The translations under genes and the position numbers were made by a program. A DNA stretch of 64,000 nucleotides. It comes from Anaerotignum propionicum (GTDB lineage Bacteria; Bacillota; Clostridia; Lachnospirales; Anaerotignaceae). Position 1 is the stretch's first letter, and every line of letters starts with the position of its first letter. This document shows positions 37,350-46,220 of this stretch, piece after piece. Under the pieces are notes generated by a model. It was not told where the DNA came from. It saw nothing but the letters and a program-made list of their open reading frames with translations, and made no database searches. The stretch is from contig NZ_JANGAD010000001.1 in NCBI RefSeq assembly GCF_024461735.1, positions 186,001-250,000 on the forward strand. The letters run 5' to 3'.

Positions 37350-38589
37350 CAATATATCAAAGGAACAGAAGAAAAGCCTGGATTATAAAATTGAGGTGGC
37401 TGTACGGGAAATTAAAGAGGGATTTTCTGCGAGCAAGCACCATCCTGCTATTGCGTTTAGCGGCGGGAAGGACAGCACGGTTCTTTGGCATTTAATCAAG
37501 ACACATTTCCCTGAAAAGCAGTATTACATCATATTCGGCAATACTGGGGTTGAGTTTCCGGAAAGCCTTAATTTTGCCCGGAAGTTGGGCGAGGAATGGG
37601 GCGGTGATGATTTTTTTGAAGCACAGCCGGAAAAATTGAAAAAGGATGAATTGAAATATGAGGCGCAATGTGAGGTTTTGAAGTGGCTGGAGGATACGAA
37701 ACAGCTTGACCTTGTGCTAAAAAAAGACGGAAAGCTTAAGTCGACGGGCATTTTGCAAAAAGTGTGCCCTGCGGAAATGTACGAAGATTTCAAACGGAGG
37801 AATCTCATTTGGAAAGCCGGTACCCGAAAAAATTATTTTTGGTGCGCTGATCAGTACGGGTACCCGATTTTGGGGAAGGCTGTCAGCGGAAAATTAACAG
37901 CACGGAGAATTAACATAGATTGTTTTTTGAAATATTCAACCTCTGCAAGTGAGGATCCGGAGCTGTTGGAATATTATGATTTGCTGAGACAGGTAAAAAT
38001 AAGCAACCACTGCTGTGCCATTTTAAAAAAAGAGCCCAGCGAGAAGCTGCAGGCAAAGCTTATGGTTGACGTTATTTTCAAGGGGTTAATGGCCTGTGAA
38101 AGCCAGATGCGAAACTTGAATTTTGCCACGAGAGGTTATTTGTTCCAATCTGAGCGTCCTCACTGTGGAGACTTCTTCCATTGTTCGCCAATAGCGATCT
38201 GGACAGACGATGATATATGGGAGTACATACACAGATACGATGTGCCATATTCTCCTCTTTACGATATTGAATATGAGGACGAGAAGGGGCGCATGGTTAA
38301 GATTAAAAGAAATGGGTGTGTGGGTTGTGCAACGGATATTGCATTTAAAAATAATCATATGGCGGCACTGCGGAAAACCCATCCACGACTATGGAAGGGG
38401 TATATGCTGAAAACAGGATTAGGAAATGAAATTATGAAACTCCATAGGGTGAAGGGAAGCAAGATTTCCAAAATGGATTATTTCAAGGATGCGGAACAGC
38501 TTGGGGAAATCAGCCCATGTGCGTTTGATGATATTGGGATTGTGAAGGATAAAACGACAATGAGCGAGTATGACGGGGATGTAGATTAG
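37333..38589 (+). CDS. Phage APS/PAPS-reductase-family protein with CC...CxxC iron-sulphur motif
   Basis: This 418-residue PP-loop ATP pyrophosphatase-fold protein has the nucleotide loop SGGKDST at 43-49. It carries a cysteine pair HCCAILKKEP (C227-C228) and GCVGC (C329, C332), matching the CC...CxxC [4Fe-4S] ligands of assimilatory APS reductases, including the CCxxxKxEP context. The C-terminal ECGLH redox motif of true reductases is not seen. Homologues are common in Firmicute phages with unknown substrate; DndC of DNA phosphorothioation is a relative. Its role (sulphur metabolism or nucleic-acid modification) is open. Confidence 0.8.
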   Translation: MFMNFSNISKEQKKSLDYKIEVAVREIKEGFSASKHHPAIAFSGGKDSTVLWHLIKTHFPEKQYYIIFGNTGVEFPESLNFARKLGEEWGGDDFFEAQPEKLKKDELKYEAQCEVLKWLEDTKQLDLVLKKDGKLKSTGILQKVCPAEMYEDFKRRNLIWKAGTRKNYFWCADQYGYPILGKAVSGKLTARRINIDCFLKYSTSASEDPELLEYYDLLRQVKISNHCCAILKKEPSEKLQAKLMVDVIFKGLMACESQMRNLNFATRGYLFQSERPHCGDFFHCSPIAIWTDDDIWEYIHRYDVPYSPLYDIEYEDEKGRMVKIKRNGCVGCATDIAFKNNHMAALRKTHPRLWKGYMLKTGLGNEIMKLHRVKGSKISKMDYFKDAEQLGEISPCAFDDIGIVKDKTTMSEYDGDVD

Positions 38590-38600
38590 AGGTGGTGGCG

Positions 38601-39029
38601 TTGGAGAAAGAATTATTGTCGCAGTACGCTGACCTTCAAGCGGAAATTGAGGATTTGCAACGCAGAATTCTAAAAACTGAATCGCAGATAGAACGCATAC
38701 AGGCAGGCGGTACGGTATTAGATTCTGTGAGGGGGACAAGGAAAGATGGTACCATTGGAAATATCCGTATTGAAGGTTTTCCTGTAATTTGTCTGGATGA
38801 AAAACTGGATCGTCTGTACCGCTATAGATCCCAGCTGCGAAATTCCGAAAAGCGAGTAGTGGAGTTGGTAAGCGAAGTTGAGAAATACATAAATTCCATT
38901 GAAGACTGCCGTATGAGGCGGATTATAAGATACAGGTTTATTGATAAGCTTTCATGGAACGCCGTTGCAGATAAGATGGGGGGGAATGCAACCGGTGAAA
39001 GTGTTAGGAAAAATTTTGAAAGATTTTAA
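38601..39029 (+). CDS. DUF1492-type late transcription regulator (sigma-70 region 4-like)
   Basis: This protein of about 142 residues has an N-terminal coiled coil (YADLQAEIEDLQRRILKTES) and a C-terminal helix-turn-helix (RIIRYRFIDKLSWNAVADKM, ESVRKNF). DUF1492/RinA/ArpU-like proteins sit just before terminase in Firmicute phages and activate late genes. TTG 38601 is chosen for AGAGGTGG upstream; GTG codons at 38592 and 38595 are alternatives. A terminator follows about 90 bases later. Confidence 0.75.
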   Translation: MEKELLSQYADLQAEIEDLQRRILKTESQIERIQAGGTVLDSVRGTRKDGTIGNIRIEGFPVICLDEKLDRLYRYRSQLRNSEKRVVELVSEVEKYINSIEDCRMRRIIRYRFIDKLSWNAVADKMGGNATGESVRKNFERF

Positions 39030-39118
39030 TTTATTTTTCAATTGTCCTGCATGTCCGTTTTCAATATAGTACAATGGTATTAGTTAGAAGTGTATAATCA
39101 ATACAACACCTCCTATTT

Positions 39119-39145
39119 GGCATTGGCGAAAGCTGGTGCCTTTTC
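39119..39145 (+). terminator. Terminator after the DUF1492 gene
   Basis: GGCATTGGC (39119-39127) pairs fully, with wobbles, with GCTGGTGCC (39132-39140) around a GAAA tetraloop, followed by TTTTCTT. It directly abuts the next promoter. Confidence 0.8.
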
Positions 39146-39173
39146 TTGATATATTTGTAAAATATGGTATAAT
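39146..39173 (+). promoter_or_regulatory. Promoter of cargo cassette 1
   Basis: TTGATA (39146-39151)-16-TATAAT (39168-39173), 28 bases before the next start. The near-consensus form suggests host RNA polymerase expression in the lysogen. Confidence 0.75.
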
Positions 39174-39200
39174 ATTTAAAATACTTTTGGGGGTGGGAGT

Positions 39201-39467
39201 GTGCTGAAAAGGTCTTATGCAAGAGCGTGTATTGTTCTTATGATTCTATCTGTTTCTTGCTGGATAGCTTCATTTTTTTTCTATTCACCATCAATTCCTT
39301 TGTTCTGGTGCTATGTGACGATAGTGTTTGCAATGTTGTCTGTTATTATTAGTTTCCTCTATCGGAGGTGCCCCAATTGTGGGAAAACACTTGCCCCAGC
39401 ACAATGGTCAAAGAGCGGAACCAAGCATTGTAAAAAGTGTGGCAAGCCATTTGAGTACGATAGATAG
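39201..39467 (+). CDS. Membrane protein with C-terminal zinc ribbon
   Basis: This 88-residue protein has two hydrophobic helices (residues 8-27 and 32-53) followed by RCPNCGKTLAPAQ and HCKKCGKPFEYDR, a four-Cys zinc ribbon on the cytoplasmic side. It starts at GTG 39201 after GGGGGTGGGAG. It lies in a cassette with its own promoter between the regulator and terminase, so it is probably lysogenic cargo. The function is unknown. Confidence 0.65.
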   Translation: MLKRSYARACIVLMILSVSCWIASFFFYSPSIPLFWCYVTIVFAMLSVIISFLYRRCPNCGKTLAPAQWSKSGTKHCKKCGKPFEYDR

Positions 39468-39593
39468 ATATTTGATTAAGGAGGCCTTAGGGTATACTTT
39501 TTTCATTTGTTGTACAAAACTATTTCCGACAAATGGTAGGAATTTACTGTTCTGTGTCGAAGACTATAGAGTGAAGAAAAAACAGGAGGGGTT

Positions 39594-40340
39594 ATGATGA
39601 AATATCAAAGATTGAAAGACATGATTATGGTAGCTATGGTTGCAACATTAATAGTTGGAACTGCACCCACTGCTTTCGCAAAAGAGAGCAAAATGAACAT
39701 TCCAGTCAGTTTCAATAACATTAAAGTTGTTATTGATGGTAAGGAGCTAAAAACTGGCAAGGAGCCTTTCACATATGAGGGGACAACTTATTTACCTGTT
39801 AGAGCGGTAGCTGAGGCTGTTGGCAAGGATGTAAAATGGGATAGTAAAACGCAGACGGTAATTTTAGGTGAGGCAAGCCAAATTGCAAATAAATCAGAGA
39901 TGAAAACAGTAAGTAGAACTATTGGTAACCTATCTTTTGCAGTTCCAGAAACATGGAAAGAAGAGAAAGCTGATGAGTCATTTACCTATTATCTTAATGA
40001 CGGAGTTATCTTAATGGAAAGTTGGCGTGATACAGAGTATGACGAACTTGAGAATGGAGGAATTGATGGTTTTTTAACTGGATTTCTAAAATCTGATAAA
40101 GCTATTGATAGTAATAGTAATAAGTATAATAAAAAGAATTTTACAATTGGTGATATTAAGGGCAAAAAAGTTGATATAAATGTTGAAAAACAATACAACG
40201 GAGTTAATGTGAAAGTAAAATCTGGTTATTTTATTGAGTCTGGAGCAAACATTGTTTTTGTAATGTATTGCAGTACAAAAGATAGTAGTGAATCAGATAA
40301 ACAATTAGAAAATATGATAGAATCGTTCAAGCGAAAATAG
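39594..40340 (+). CDS. Secreted protein with copper-amine-oxidase-N-type (stalk) domain
   Basis: This 248-residue protein has a signal peptide (residues 1-30, cleavage near AFA). A copper-amine-oxidase N-terminal-like domain follows (NIKVVIDGKELKTGKEPF; TYLPVRAVAEAVGKDVKWD; residues 40-93), a module of clostridial envelope proteins. A C-terminal domain resembles those of secreted stress proteins (LSFAVPETWKEEKADESFTY). AGGAGGGG precedes the start. It ends the cargo cassette before a terminator. It is likely an envelope-modifying lysogenic conversion gene. Confidence 0.7.
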   Translation: MMKYQRLKDMIMVAMVATLIVGTAPTAFAKESKMNIPVSFNNIKVVIDGKELKTGKEPFTYEGTTYLPVRAVAEAVGKDVKWDSKTQTVILGEASQIANKSEMKTVSRTIGNLSFAVPETWKEEKADESFTYYLNDGVILMESWRDTEYDELENGGIDGFLTGFLKSDKAIDSNSNKYNKKNFTIGDIKGKKVDINVEKQYNGVNVKVKSGYFIESGANIVFVMYCSTKDSSESDKQLENMIESFKRK

Positions 40341-40348
40341 TTGAACAG

Positions 40349-40379
40349 AAAGCACTTATTATCTGATAGGTGCTTTTTT
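40349..40379 (+). terminator. Terminator of cargo cassette 1
   Basis: AAAGCAC (40349-40355) pairs with GGTGCTTT (40369-40376) and is followed by further Ts. It isolates the cassette from the packaging operon. Confidence 0.75.
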
Positions 40380-40405
40380 AATGCGAAGAAAGTGAGGTGG
40401 TATTA

Positions 40406-40864
40406 TTGACCGAAAAACAGAAACGATTTGCAGATGAATATTTAATTGACCTTAATGCCACCAGAGCATATAAAGTGGCGTATCCGAATGTAAGGAAAGA
40501 TGATGTGGCGAAAGCAGCTGCGAGTAGAATGTTAACCAATGTTAACGTCAAAAACTATATAGATGAACAGCTTCAGGAAATATCTAATGCTAAGATTGCA
40601 AATGCAACGGAGGTTATGGAATATCTAACGATGGTACTGCGTGGGGAAAGTAAGGCAGAGATGGTTGTAGTCGAAGGGTGTGGAGATGGGTATTCGGAGG
40701 CAAAGAGAATCGAAAAGGCTCCGGACGAAAAAGAACGATTAAAAGCTGCTGAGCTTCTCGGCAAGCGCTACGGAATTTTTACCGACAAAGTGAAAGTTGA
40801 AGGCAGCTCGGTCGTACAGATTCTTGATAATATCCCGAAAGGAGACAGCAATGATAAAACTTGA
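40406..40864 (+). CDS. terS: Terminase small subunit
   Basis: This 152-residue DNA-recognition subunit reads TEKQKRFADEYLIDLNATRA and AASRMLTNVNVKNYIDEQLQ, the Terminase_2 (PBSX XtmA-like) pattern. TTG 40406 is chosen for GAGGTGG just upstream and the family start. It overlaps the large subunit by 14 bases. Confidence 0.9.
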   Translation: MTEKQKRFADEYLIDLNATRAYKVAYPNVRKDDVAKAAASRMLTNVNVKNYIDEQLQEISNAKIANATEVMEYLTMVLRGESKAEMVVVEGCGDGYSEAKRIEKAPDEKERLKAAELLGKRYGIFTDKVKVEGSSVVQILDNIPKGDSNDKT

Positions 40865-42083
40865 TAGCGTGATTGCACCTTCTTTCTATGAGGTACATCA
40901 ATACTTAAAACTGCAAAAGTATACCCATTATTGGTTAAATGGTGGCCGTGGATCCACGAAATCTTCTTTTGCGTCTGTTGAAATTATTTTAGGAATTATG
41001 AAGGATCCGCATGCCAATTGCGTAGCTCTGCGTAAAGTTGGGTTAAACCTTAAAGATAGCGTGTATGAGCAGCTAGAATGGGCCATAAAGGTGCTTGGGG
41101 TAGAAAATTACTGGCAATCAAAATTAAGCCCGTTAGAGCTTATATACATACCTACAGGGCAAAGGATTATTTTCCGAGGTGCTGACAAGCCAAAGAAAAT
41201 TAAGTCAACTAAGTTTCGCCATGGGTATTGCAAGTACATATGGTATGAGGAAGTTGATGAGTTCGCAGGAATGGAAGAAATCAGAACAATCAATCAAAGT
41301 CTAATGCGTGGAGGCGAAAGCTTCTGCGTTTTTTATTCCTATAACCCGCCTAAAAGCCAGAGAAATTGGGTGAACAAAGAAATCCTTGAAAAGAAGGATG
41401 ATAAATTTGTACACCACAGTACTTATTTGCAAGTGCCCGAACATTGGTTGGGGAAACAGTTTTTCATTGAGGCTGAACATTTGAAAAGTGTCAATGAGGA
41501 TGCTTATAAACATGAATATCTTGGAGAGGTAACCGGTACAGGAGGCGAAGTATTCCATAACCTTACGATCCGAGAAATATCTGATGAAGAGATAAAACGA
41601 TTCGATAGAATCGCCAGAGGGTTGGACTGGGGATACGCTACGGATCCATTCCATTATACAGTCAACCATTATGATAAGACCCGAAGACGGCTCTATATTT
41701 TCCGGGAAATCCAGCTTGTAAATTTGAGCAACCGAAAGGCGGCTAAATTAGTCAAGCAGGAGAATAAGAGCAATGCATTGATTGTCTGTGATAGTGCAGA
41801 GCCGAAAAGCATTGCAGAGGTATCAGAATATGGTCTCAGGGTAATTGGCGCAAAAAAGGGTCCTGACAGTGTGGAATATGGAATCAAGTGGTTGCAGGAT
41901 TTGGAGGAGATTATCATTGATCCTGTACGATGTCCTAATACTGCAAGGGAATTTAATTCCTATGAACTAGAAAAAGACAACAATGGTGGGTTCAAAGCGA
42001 AATTCCCCGATAAGGATAATCACAGCATTGACGCTGTTCGCTACAGTCGTGAAATGGATATGAGAAACGTGAGGATAAGGTGA
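40851..42083 (+). CDS. terL: Terminase large subunit (PBSX/XtmB type)
   Basis: This 410-residue packaging motor has an N-terminal ATPase with the Walker A-like GGRGSTKSSFAS (residues 31-42) and Walker B IWYEEVDEFAG. A C-terminal RNase H-like nuclease follows (ARGLDWGYATDPF, VCDSAEPKSI, DKDNHSIDAVRYS), with the conserved acidic residues. The ATG at 40851 follows AAAGGAGA. Confidence 0.95.
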   Translation: MIKLDSVIAPSFYEVHQYLKLQKYTHYWLNGGRGSTKSSFASVEIILGIMKDPHANCVALRKVGLNLKDSVYEQLEWAIKVLGVENYWQSKLSPLELIYIPTGQRIIFRGADKPKKIKSTKFRHGYCKYIWYEEVDEFAGMEEIRTINQSLMRGGESFCVFYSYNPPKSQRNWVNKEILEKKDDKFVHHSTYLQVPEHWLGKQFFIEAEHLKSVNEDAYKHEYLGEVTGTGGEVFHNLTIREISDEEIKRFDRIARGLDWGYATDPFHYTVNHYDKTRRRLYIFREIQLVNLSNRKAAKLVKQENKSNALIVCDSAEPKSIAEVSEYGLRVIGAKKGPDSVEYGIKWLQDLEEIIIDPVRCPNTAREFNSYELEKDNNGGFKAKFPDKDNHSIDAVRYSREMDMRNVRIR

Positions 42084-42087
42084 TAAT

Positions 42088-43614
42088 GTGTTTTTAACAG
42101 AAACCGATTTGATTAATCTGAGATTGACTATAGGTAGTAAATTGAATGATAGTGAGATTGTTGAGGCATTACTCAGAGACGATATTTTAAGCCCACAAAA
42201 GCAACTAATGAAAGAGGGTGAGAAGTACTATGTTTGTGAGCACGATGTCCTCCAAAAGGATTTTAAGAAAACAATTATTTCCGAGGGTGAAAATGAATAC
42301 GAAGATACTACCAGGGGGCGCAGAGTCCCCTTTGTAAATCCAAATAGGAGCAATCACCATAATGTAAATCCTTTTCATAAGATTCTGGTTGATCAGAAAG
42401 CCTCTTATCTGATTGGACGGGAGCCCACCATTTCCATTATAGGGGCAGAAAAGGACAGTGGAAAAAAGGCTTATGAAGGTCTTTTGTCAGAGTTTGCCGA
42501 TGAGGGATTTAATGAGCTGCTTTCGGATTGGGTTATCGGGACCAGCAACAAGGGGTTCGAGTGCGTTCACGTTTACTATGACGAAGCAGGAGAATTTCGG
42601 TACAATATTGCACCGGCAAACGAAATCATACCGATTTACGATTCGGTGCATGAAACAGATTTACAAGAAGTTGTCCGCTACTATGATATTACTGTGTTTA
42701 AAGGAAAAGAGAAATATCTTAGAAAAAGAGTGGAATGGTGGACAAAAACAGAGGTAACCTACTACACCGAAATAGATAATCACCGATTTATCAAGGATAT
42801 GGAGAGGCCATATAATCCCGCTCCCCATTGGTGGGATATTACAAAGCTGAATGGGTTTGAAAAGCGAAGAGAGAAGCATTCGTGGGGCAGGGTACCATTT
42901 ATCATCTTGCGCAACAATAGTAAAGCAACTACAGATTTACAAGCCATAAAAGGCTTAATTGATGCATATGACTTACTATCCAGTGAAGGCACAAATAACT
43001 TTTTGGATTTAGTAGAGCTATATTGGGTTATCCAAGGGTATGGTGGTGAGACAGCCAACGCCATAGCTGAAAGATTGCGCATCAATCGGGCAGTGCATGT
43101 CAACGATTCCGCAGGGAAGGTTGAAGCAAAGCAGGTATCCCTTCCTGTAGAGGGTAGGATAGCATACCTAGAAATGTTGCGTAGAGACATTTATCATTTT
43201 GGACAGGGGATTGATACTGATTCTGAAAAATTTGGTAACGCACCATCAGGGGTTAGTTTGAAGTTTAGATATACTCTGTTGGATCTAAAGGCCAATGCTC
43301 TTTCCGCTAAACTCAAAAAAGCAATCAAGGAATTACTCTGGTTTTATACTGACCATTGCAATAGGCTAAGTGGTACGGATTATAGCGTTTCAGATATCCA
43401 GCTATCTATTAACAAGACCATGATTACAAATGATCTGGAAACTGTACAGATGATAGCAGTAAGCAAGGGCATTGTTTCTGACAAAACATTGCTGAGCAAG
43501 CACCCCTTTGTAGATGATGTAAATGCAGAGCTGATTGAGTTAGAACAGCAGGAAGAGCAAAACATTAAAAAGTATGCTGAATATCAGAATTTAGGTGATG
43601 GCGGTGAGGAATAG
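42088..43614 (+). CDS. Phage portal protein (SPP1 gp6-like)
   Basis: This 508-residue protein follows terminase. It has the SPP1-gp6 features LVDQKASYLIGREPTIS, VYYDEAGEFRYNIAPANEIIP and SGVSLKFRYTLLDLKANALS. It forms the dodecameric DNA gate. The start is GTG 42088 after GAGGATAAGG. Its end overlaps the head-morphogenesis gene. Confidence 0.94.
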   Translation: MFLTETDLINLRLTIGSKLNDSEIVEALLRDDILSPQKQLMKEGEKYYVCEHDVLQKDFKKTIISEGENEYEDTTRGRRVPFVNPNRSNHHNVNPFHKILVDQKASYLIGREPTISIIGAEKDSGKKAYEGLLSEFADEGFNELLSDWVIGTSNKGFECVHVYYDEAGEFRYNIAPANEIIPIYDSVHETDLQEVVRYYDITVFKGKEKYLRKRVEWWTKTEVTYYTEIDNHRFIKDMERPYNPAPHWWDITKLNGFEKRREKHSWGRVPFIILRNNSKATTDLQAIKGLIDAYDLLSSEGTNNFLDLVELYWVIQGYGGETANAIAERLRINRAVHVNDSAGKVEAKQVSLPVEGRIAYLEMLRRDIYHFGQGIDTDSEKFGNAPSGVSLKFRYTLLDLKANALSAKLKKAIKELLWFYTDHCNRLSGTDYSVSDIQLSINKTMITNDLETVQMIAVSKGIVSDKTLLSKHPFVDDVNAELIELEQQEEQNIKKYAEYQNLGDGGEE

Positions 43615-45106
43615 TGAGTATTGGAAGGGACGATTTGAAGCCCTTAATGAACAGCTGCTACATATCGGCGAGGAGAGTATCCCTTACATAGAAAAACGCT
43701 ATGATGTGGCTATATCTAACATCCAGAAAGAGATTGAGGTGTTTTACCGTAGGTTTGCGGTAGAAAATGAACTTACTTATGCAGATGCTAAGAAAATTCT
43801 TGATTCTGACCAAAGACAGGAGTTTCAGCTTATTCTAGAAGATTACATTCAAAAAGGCAAAGAAAATGCCATAGACCAACGATGGATGAAAGAATTGGAG
43901 AACGCCAGCACCATTTACCGCATGGATCGTCTGAAAGCATTACAGATCCAAATGCGACAACAAATTGAACTGCTTGAGACTGAGAAAGAAAAGAAAATCC
44001 ACGAAGTATTAGAAAAAACATATGAACAGGGGTATTATCACACGGTTTATGAAATTCAAAGAGGTATCGGCGCAGGCAACGCTTTTGCTGTGTTGGATGC
44101 CACGAAGCTTGAAAAGGTATTGTCTAAGCCCTGGGCGCCTGATGGCAAAAATTTCTCACAAAGAATATGGGGCGATGATAGAACCACGCTTCTTTATCAA
44201 TTGGAAACGAGGCTGACGCAAGGTATTATTCGTGGTGAGGGTTTGGACGGGATAGTAAAGGATATTTCAAGAGCCTTAAAATCCTCTAAGAATGCCGCTA
44301 GAAGATTGGTATTAACAGAGAGTGCTTACTTTGCATCTGCCTCCCGCTTAGATGCCTATCAAACGTTAGAAGTCGAGCAATATGAGTTTGTGGCAACTTT
44401 GGATTTGAAAACCAGCAGCTTGTGCCGTAGTATGGATGGTAAGGTGTTCAACAGATCAGAGTATAAAGTAGGACTGAATGCACCCCCTCTGCATGTGTAC
44501 TGCCGTAGTACCACAGTCCCCTACTTTGATGATGAATTCACCTATGGAGAAGAACGAGCTGCCAGAGGTGAAAACGAAAAAACTCATTTCTTACCTGCGG
44601 ATATAAAGTATGCTGATTGGTACGAACAGTATGTAAAAACAAATCCCAACATACAGAAACAGGAAAGAATGCTCAGAAATCTCTACTTTGACCAAAAGCT
44701 GTATGAAAATTACAAAAGAGTTCTTGGCAGTGATGTGATTAAATCCTTTGATATGTTTCGGAATATGAAGTATAATAATCCTGATGAATGGAACCTGTTA
44801 AAAACCACGTATCAAGGCTCTGAGTTCTTGCAAAGTCAGCTTTCATATATTTTAAACGAAGAAGAAAACTTCATTCCTAACCACGCTGTAATTAAAGCAA
44901 GCAAAGTGATTGCAGGCTTTGGAACAGAAATACCTATTCGTGTTGAACTCGCCTTAATAGAAAGACACGGTGGGACCGTAGGGGAATGGATGAAGAAAGC
45001 CGGCAAAGTGCAGAGTGAAAAGTATATTTTTGATGTTCACTGGTATGAGTTGAACGGTAAGCAGTATGAAATGAAGCTAAAAACACGAAAGGAGGCAAGG
45101 AAATGA
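43598..45106 (+). CDS. Minor head (SPP1 gp7-like) protein with C-terminal extension
   Basis: This protein of about 502 residues has a long helical N-terminal region. The phage head-morphogenesis domain is at about 220-310 (RALKSSKNAARRLVLTESAY, ATLDLKTSSLCRSMDGKVF, PPLHVYCRSTTVPYF), with Cys/His residues typical of gp7 proteins. About 100 further C-terminal residues end GKVQSEKYIFDVHWYELNGK. That end resembles C-terminal nuclease-like modules reported on some phage head proteins, but I cannot confirm catalytic residues. The ATG at 43598 overlaps the portal stop; a GTG at 43604 is an alternative. Confidence 0.85.
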   Translation: MAVRNSEYWKGRFEALNEQLLHIGEESIPYIEKRYDVAISNIQKEIEVFYRRFAVENELTYADAKKILDSDQRQEFQLILEDYIQKGKENAIDQRWMKELENASTIYRMDRLKALQIQMRQQIELLETEKEKKIHEVLEKTYEQGYYHTVYEIQRGIGAGNAFAVLDATKLEKVLSKPWAPDGKNFSQRIWGDDRTTLLYQLETRLTQGIIRGEGLDGIVKDISRALKSSKNAARRLVLTESAYFASASRLDAYQTLEVEQYEFVATLDLKTSSLCRSMDGKVFNRSEYKVGLNAPPLHVYCRSTTVPYFDDEFTYGEERAARGENEKTHFLPADIKYADWYEQYVKTNPNIQKQERMLRNLYFDQKLYENYKRVLGSDVIKSFDMFRNMKYNNPDEWNLLKTTYQGSEFLQSQLSYILNEEENFIPNHAVIKASKVIAGFGTEIPIRVELALIERHGGTVGEWMKKAGKVQSEKYIFDVHWYELNGKQYEMKLKTRKEARK

Positions 45107-45297
45107 AACTTAGATACATAGGTGAAAGTTTTGGTGTGGATTCATTAACAGACGGAAATATTTACGAGGCCACCATTGAAGATGATGACTATTATCGGGT
45201 TATCGATGACAGCGGGGAAGATTATTTATACGCCCGGAAAAATCCTGCGCCTTTGGATGGAAGCAGTAAAGGCGGCAAATGGGAAGTTGTTTCTTAA
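45103..45297 (+). CDS. Small phage protein, SH3-like
   Basis: This 64-residue acidic beta-rich protein (MKLRYIGESFGVDSLTDGNI) overlaps the previous stop by 4 bases. Similar short proteins follow head genes in Firmicute phages. No function is known. Confidence 0.6.
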   Translation: MKLRYIGESFGVDSLTDGNIYEATIEDDDYYRVIDDSGEDYLYARKNPAPLDGSSKGGKWEVVS

Positions 45298-45322
45298 ATG
45301 CTTGCTCAAAAGGTGAAATATA

Positions 45323-45487
45323 ATGCAGATACATCAGTATGATATAGTCAAACTTAAGGATGGCAGAGTTGGATGTGTTGTTGAGAAATTCAGTGATACT
45401 GATTTTTTGGTTGATGTTGGCAGTTCTCCTGCTGATTGGGATACAATTGACGTAAAGTTAGACCAAATAAATAATGTTGTGAAGTAA
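45323..45487 (+). CDS. DUF4926-like small protein
   Basis: This 54-residue ORF has AAAGGTG before its ATG. The sequence YDIVKLKDGRVGCVVEKF and SPADWDTIDVKLDQI matches the DUF4926-type SH3-like fold. A terminator hairpin overlaps its stop. Confidence 0.6.
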   Translation: MQIHQYDIVKLKDGRVGCVVEKFSDTDFLVDVGSSPADWDTIDVKLDQINNVVK

Positions 45488-45519
45488 ACCACTTGGACAA
45501 ACGTTTGAGTGGTTTTTTC
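45486..45519 (+). terminator. Terminator within the head operon
   Basis: AAACCACT (45486-45493) pairs with AGTGGTTT (45508-45515) with an inner CAAACGTTTG palindrome, followed by Ts. Bases 45520-45660 contain only a 7-codon ORF with a ribosome site. Confidence 0.7.
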
Positions 45520-45663
45520 ATATAATAAATTAGGGGGTGATACCAAAATGAGAAAGTTACCAATGGGTTTCTAGTGTGGAGGTGATCCCTTTTATCTCGT
45601 CTTAGAGTACAGACGTTAAACAGGCTCTTTTTTCGTGGGCGTGATACAGAAAGGAGAGTTCAT

Positions 45664-46203
45664 ATGAAGAAGGAAGATTTAATCAAGTTGGGTTTAGACG
45701 AAGAAACTGCAAAAAAAGTAGCTGCTGCCAGTGAGGAGGAGCTAAAGGGGTATGTGGACAAAGAAACCCATACCACAAAGTTGACAGAGCTGCAAACAGC
45801 CAATACCACCATCACAACTTTGCAGGGCGCCATTAAAAAGTTTGATGGGGTTGACGTTGAGCAGCTGAAGAAAGATGCAAGTGATTGGGAAACGAAATAC
45901 AACACCGATGTTGCCAACATTAAACGTGACAGCGCCATTGATATGGCCATTATGCAGGCAAAAGGCAGAAATCCAAAAGCAATTAAGGCTCTCCTAGACA
46001 GCAATAAAATCAAGCTTAAAGAAGATGGCACTTTGGAAGGCCTTGACCTTGAGGGGCTGAAAAAGTCAGACGGCTATTTGTTTGATGTGGAAGAGACTCA
46101 AACACTGGGCACGGGATTTGAATCGGGTGGTGGCTCAGGTGGCGGTAGTGTAGCAGAGATTAATGCGCAAATTGCACAGGCGATGGGAGTTATTACGAAA
46201 TAA
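45664..46203 (+). CDS. Capsid scaffolding protein (GP20-type)
   Basis: This 179-residue protein has a central coiled coil, Lys/Asp-rich (LTELQTANTTITTLQGAIKK), and IDMAIMQAKGRNPKAIKALLD, typical of phage GP20 scaffolds. A flexible Gly-Ser linker (FESGGGSGGGSVAEI) precedes a short capsid-binding helix. AAAGGAGAG lies upstream and the major capsid gene directly downstream. Confidence 0.88.
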   Translation: MKKEDLIKLGLDEETAKKVAAASEEELKGYVDKETHTTKLTELQTANTTITTLQGAIKKFDGVDVEQLKKDASDWETKYNTDVANIKRDSAIDMAIMQAKGRNPKAIKALLDSNKIKLKEDGTLEGLDLEGLKKSDGYLFDVEETQTLGTGFESGGGSGGGSVAEINAQIAQAMGVITK

Positions 46204-46220
46204 GAAGGGAGATATAAAGG

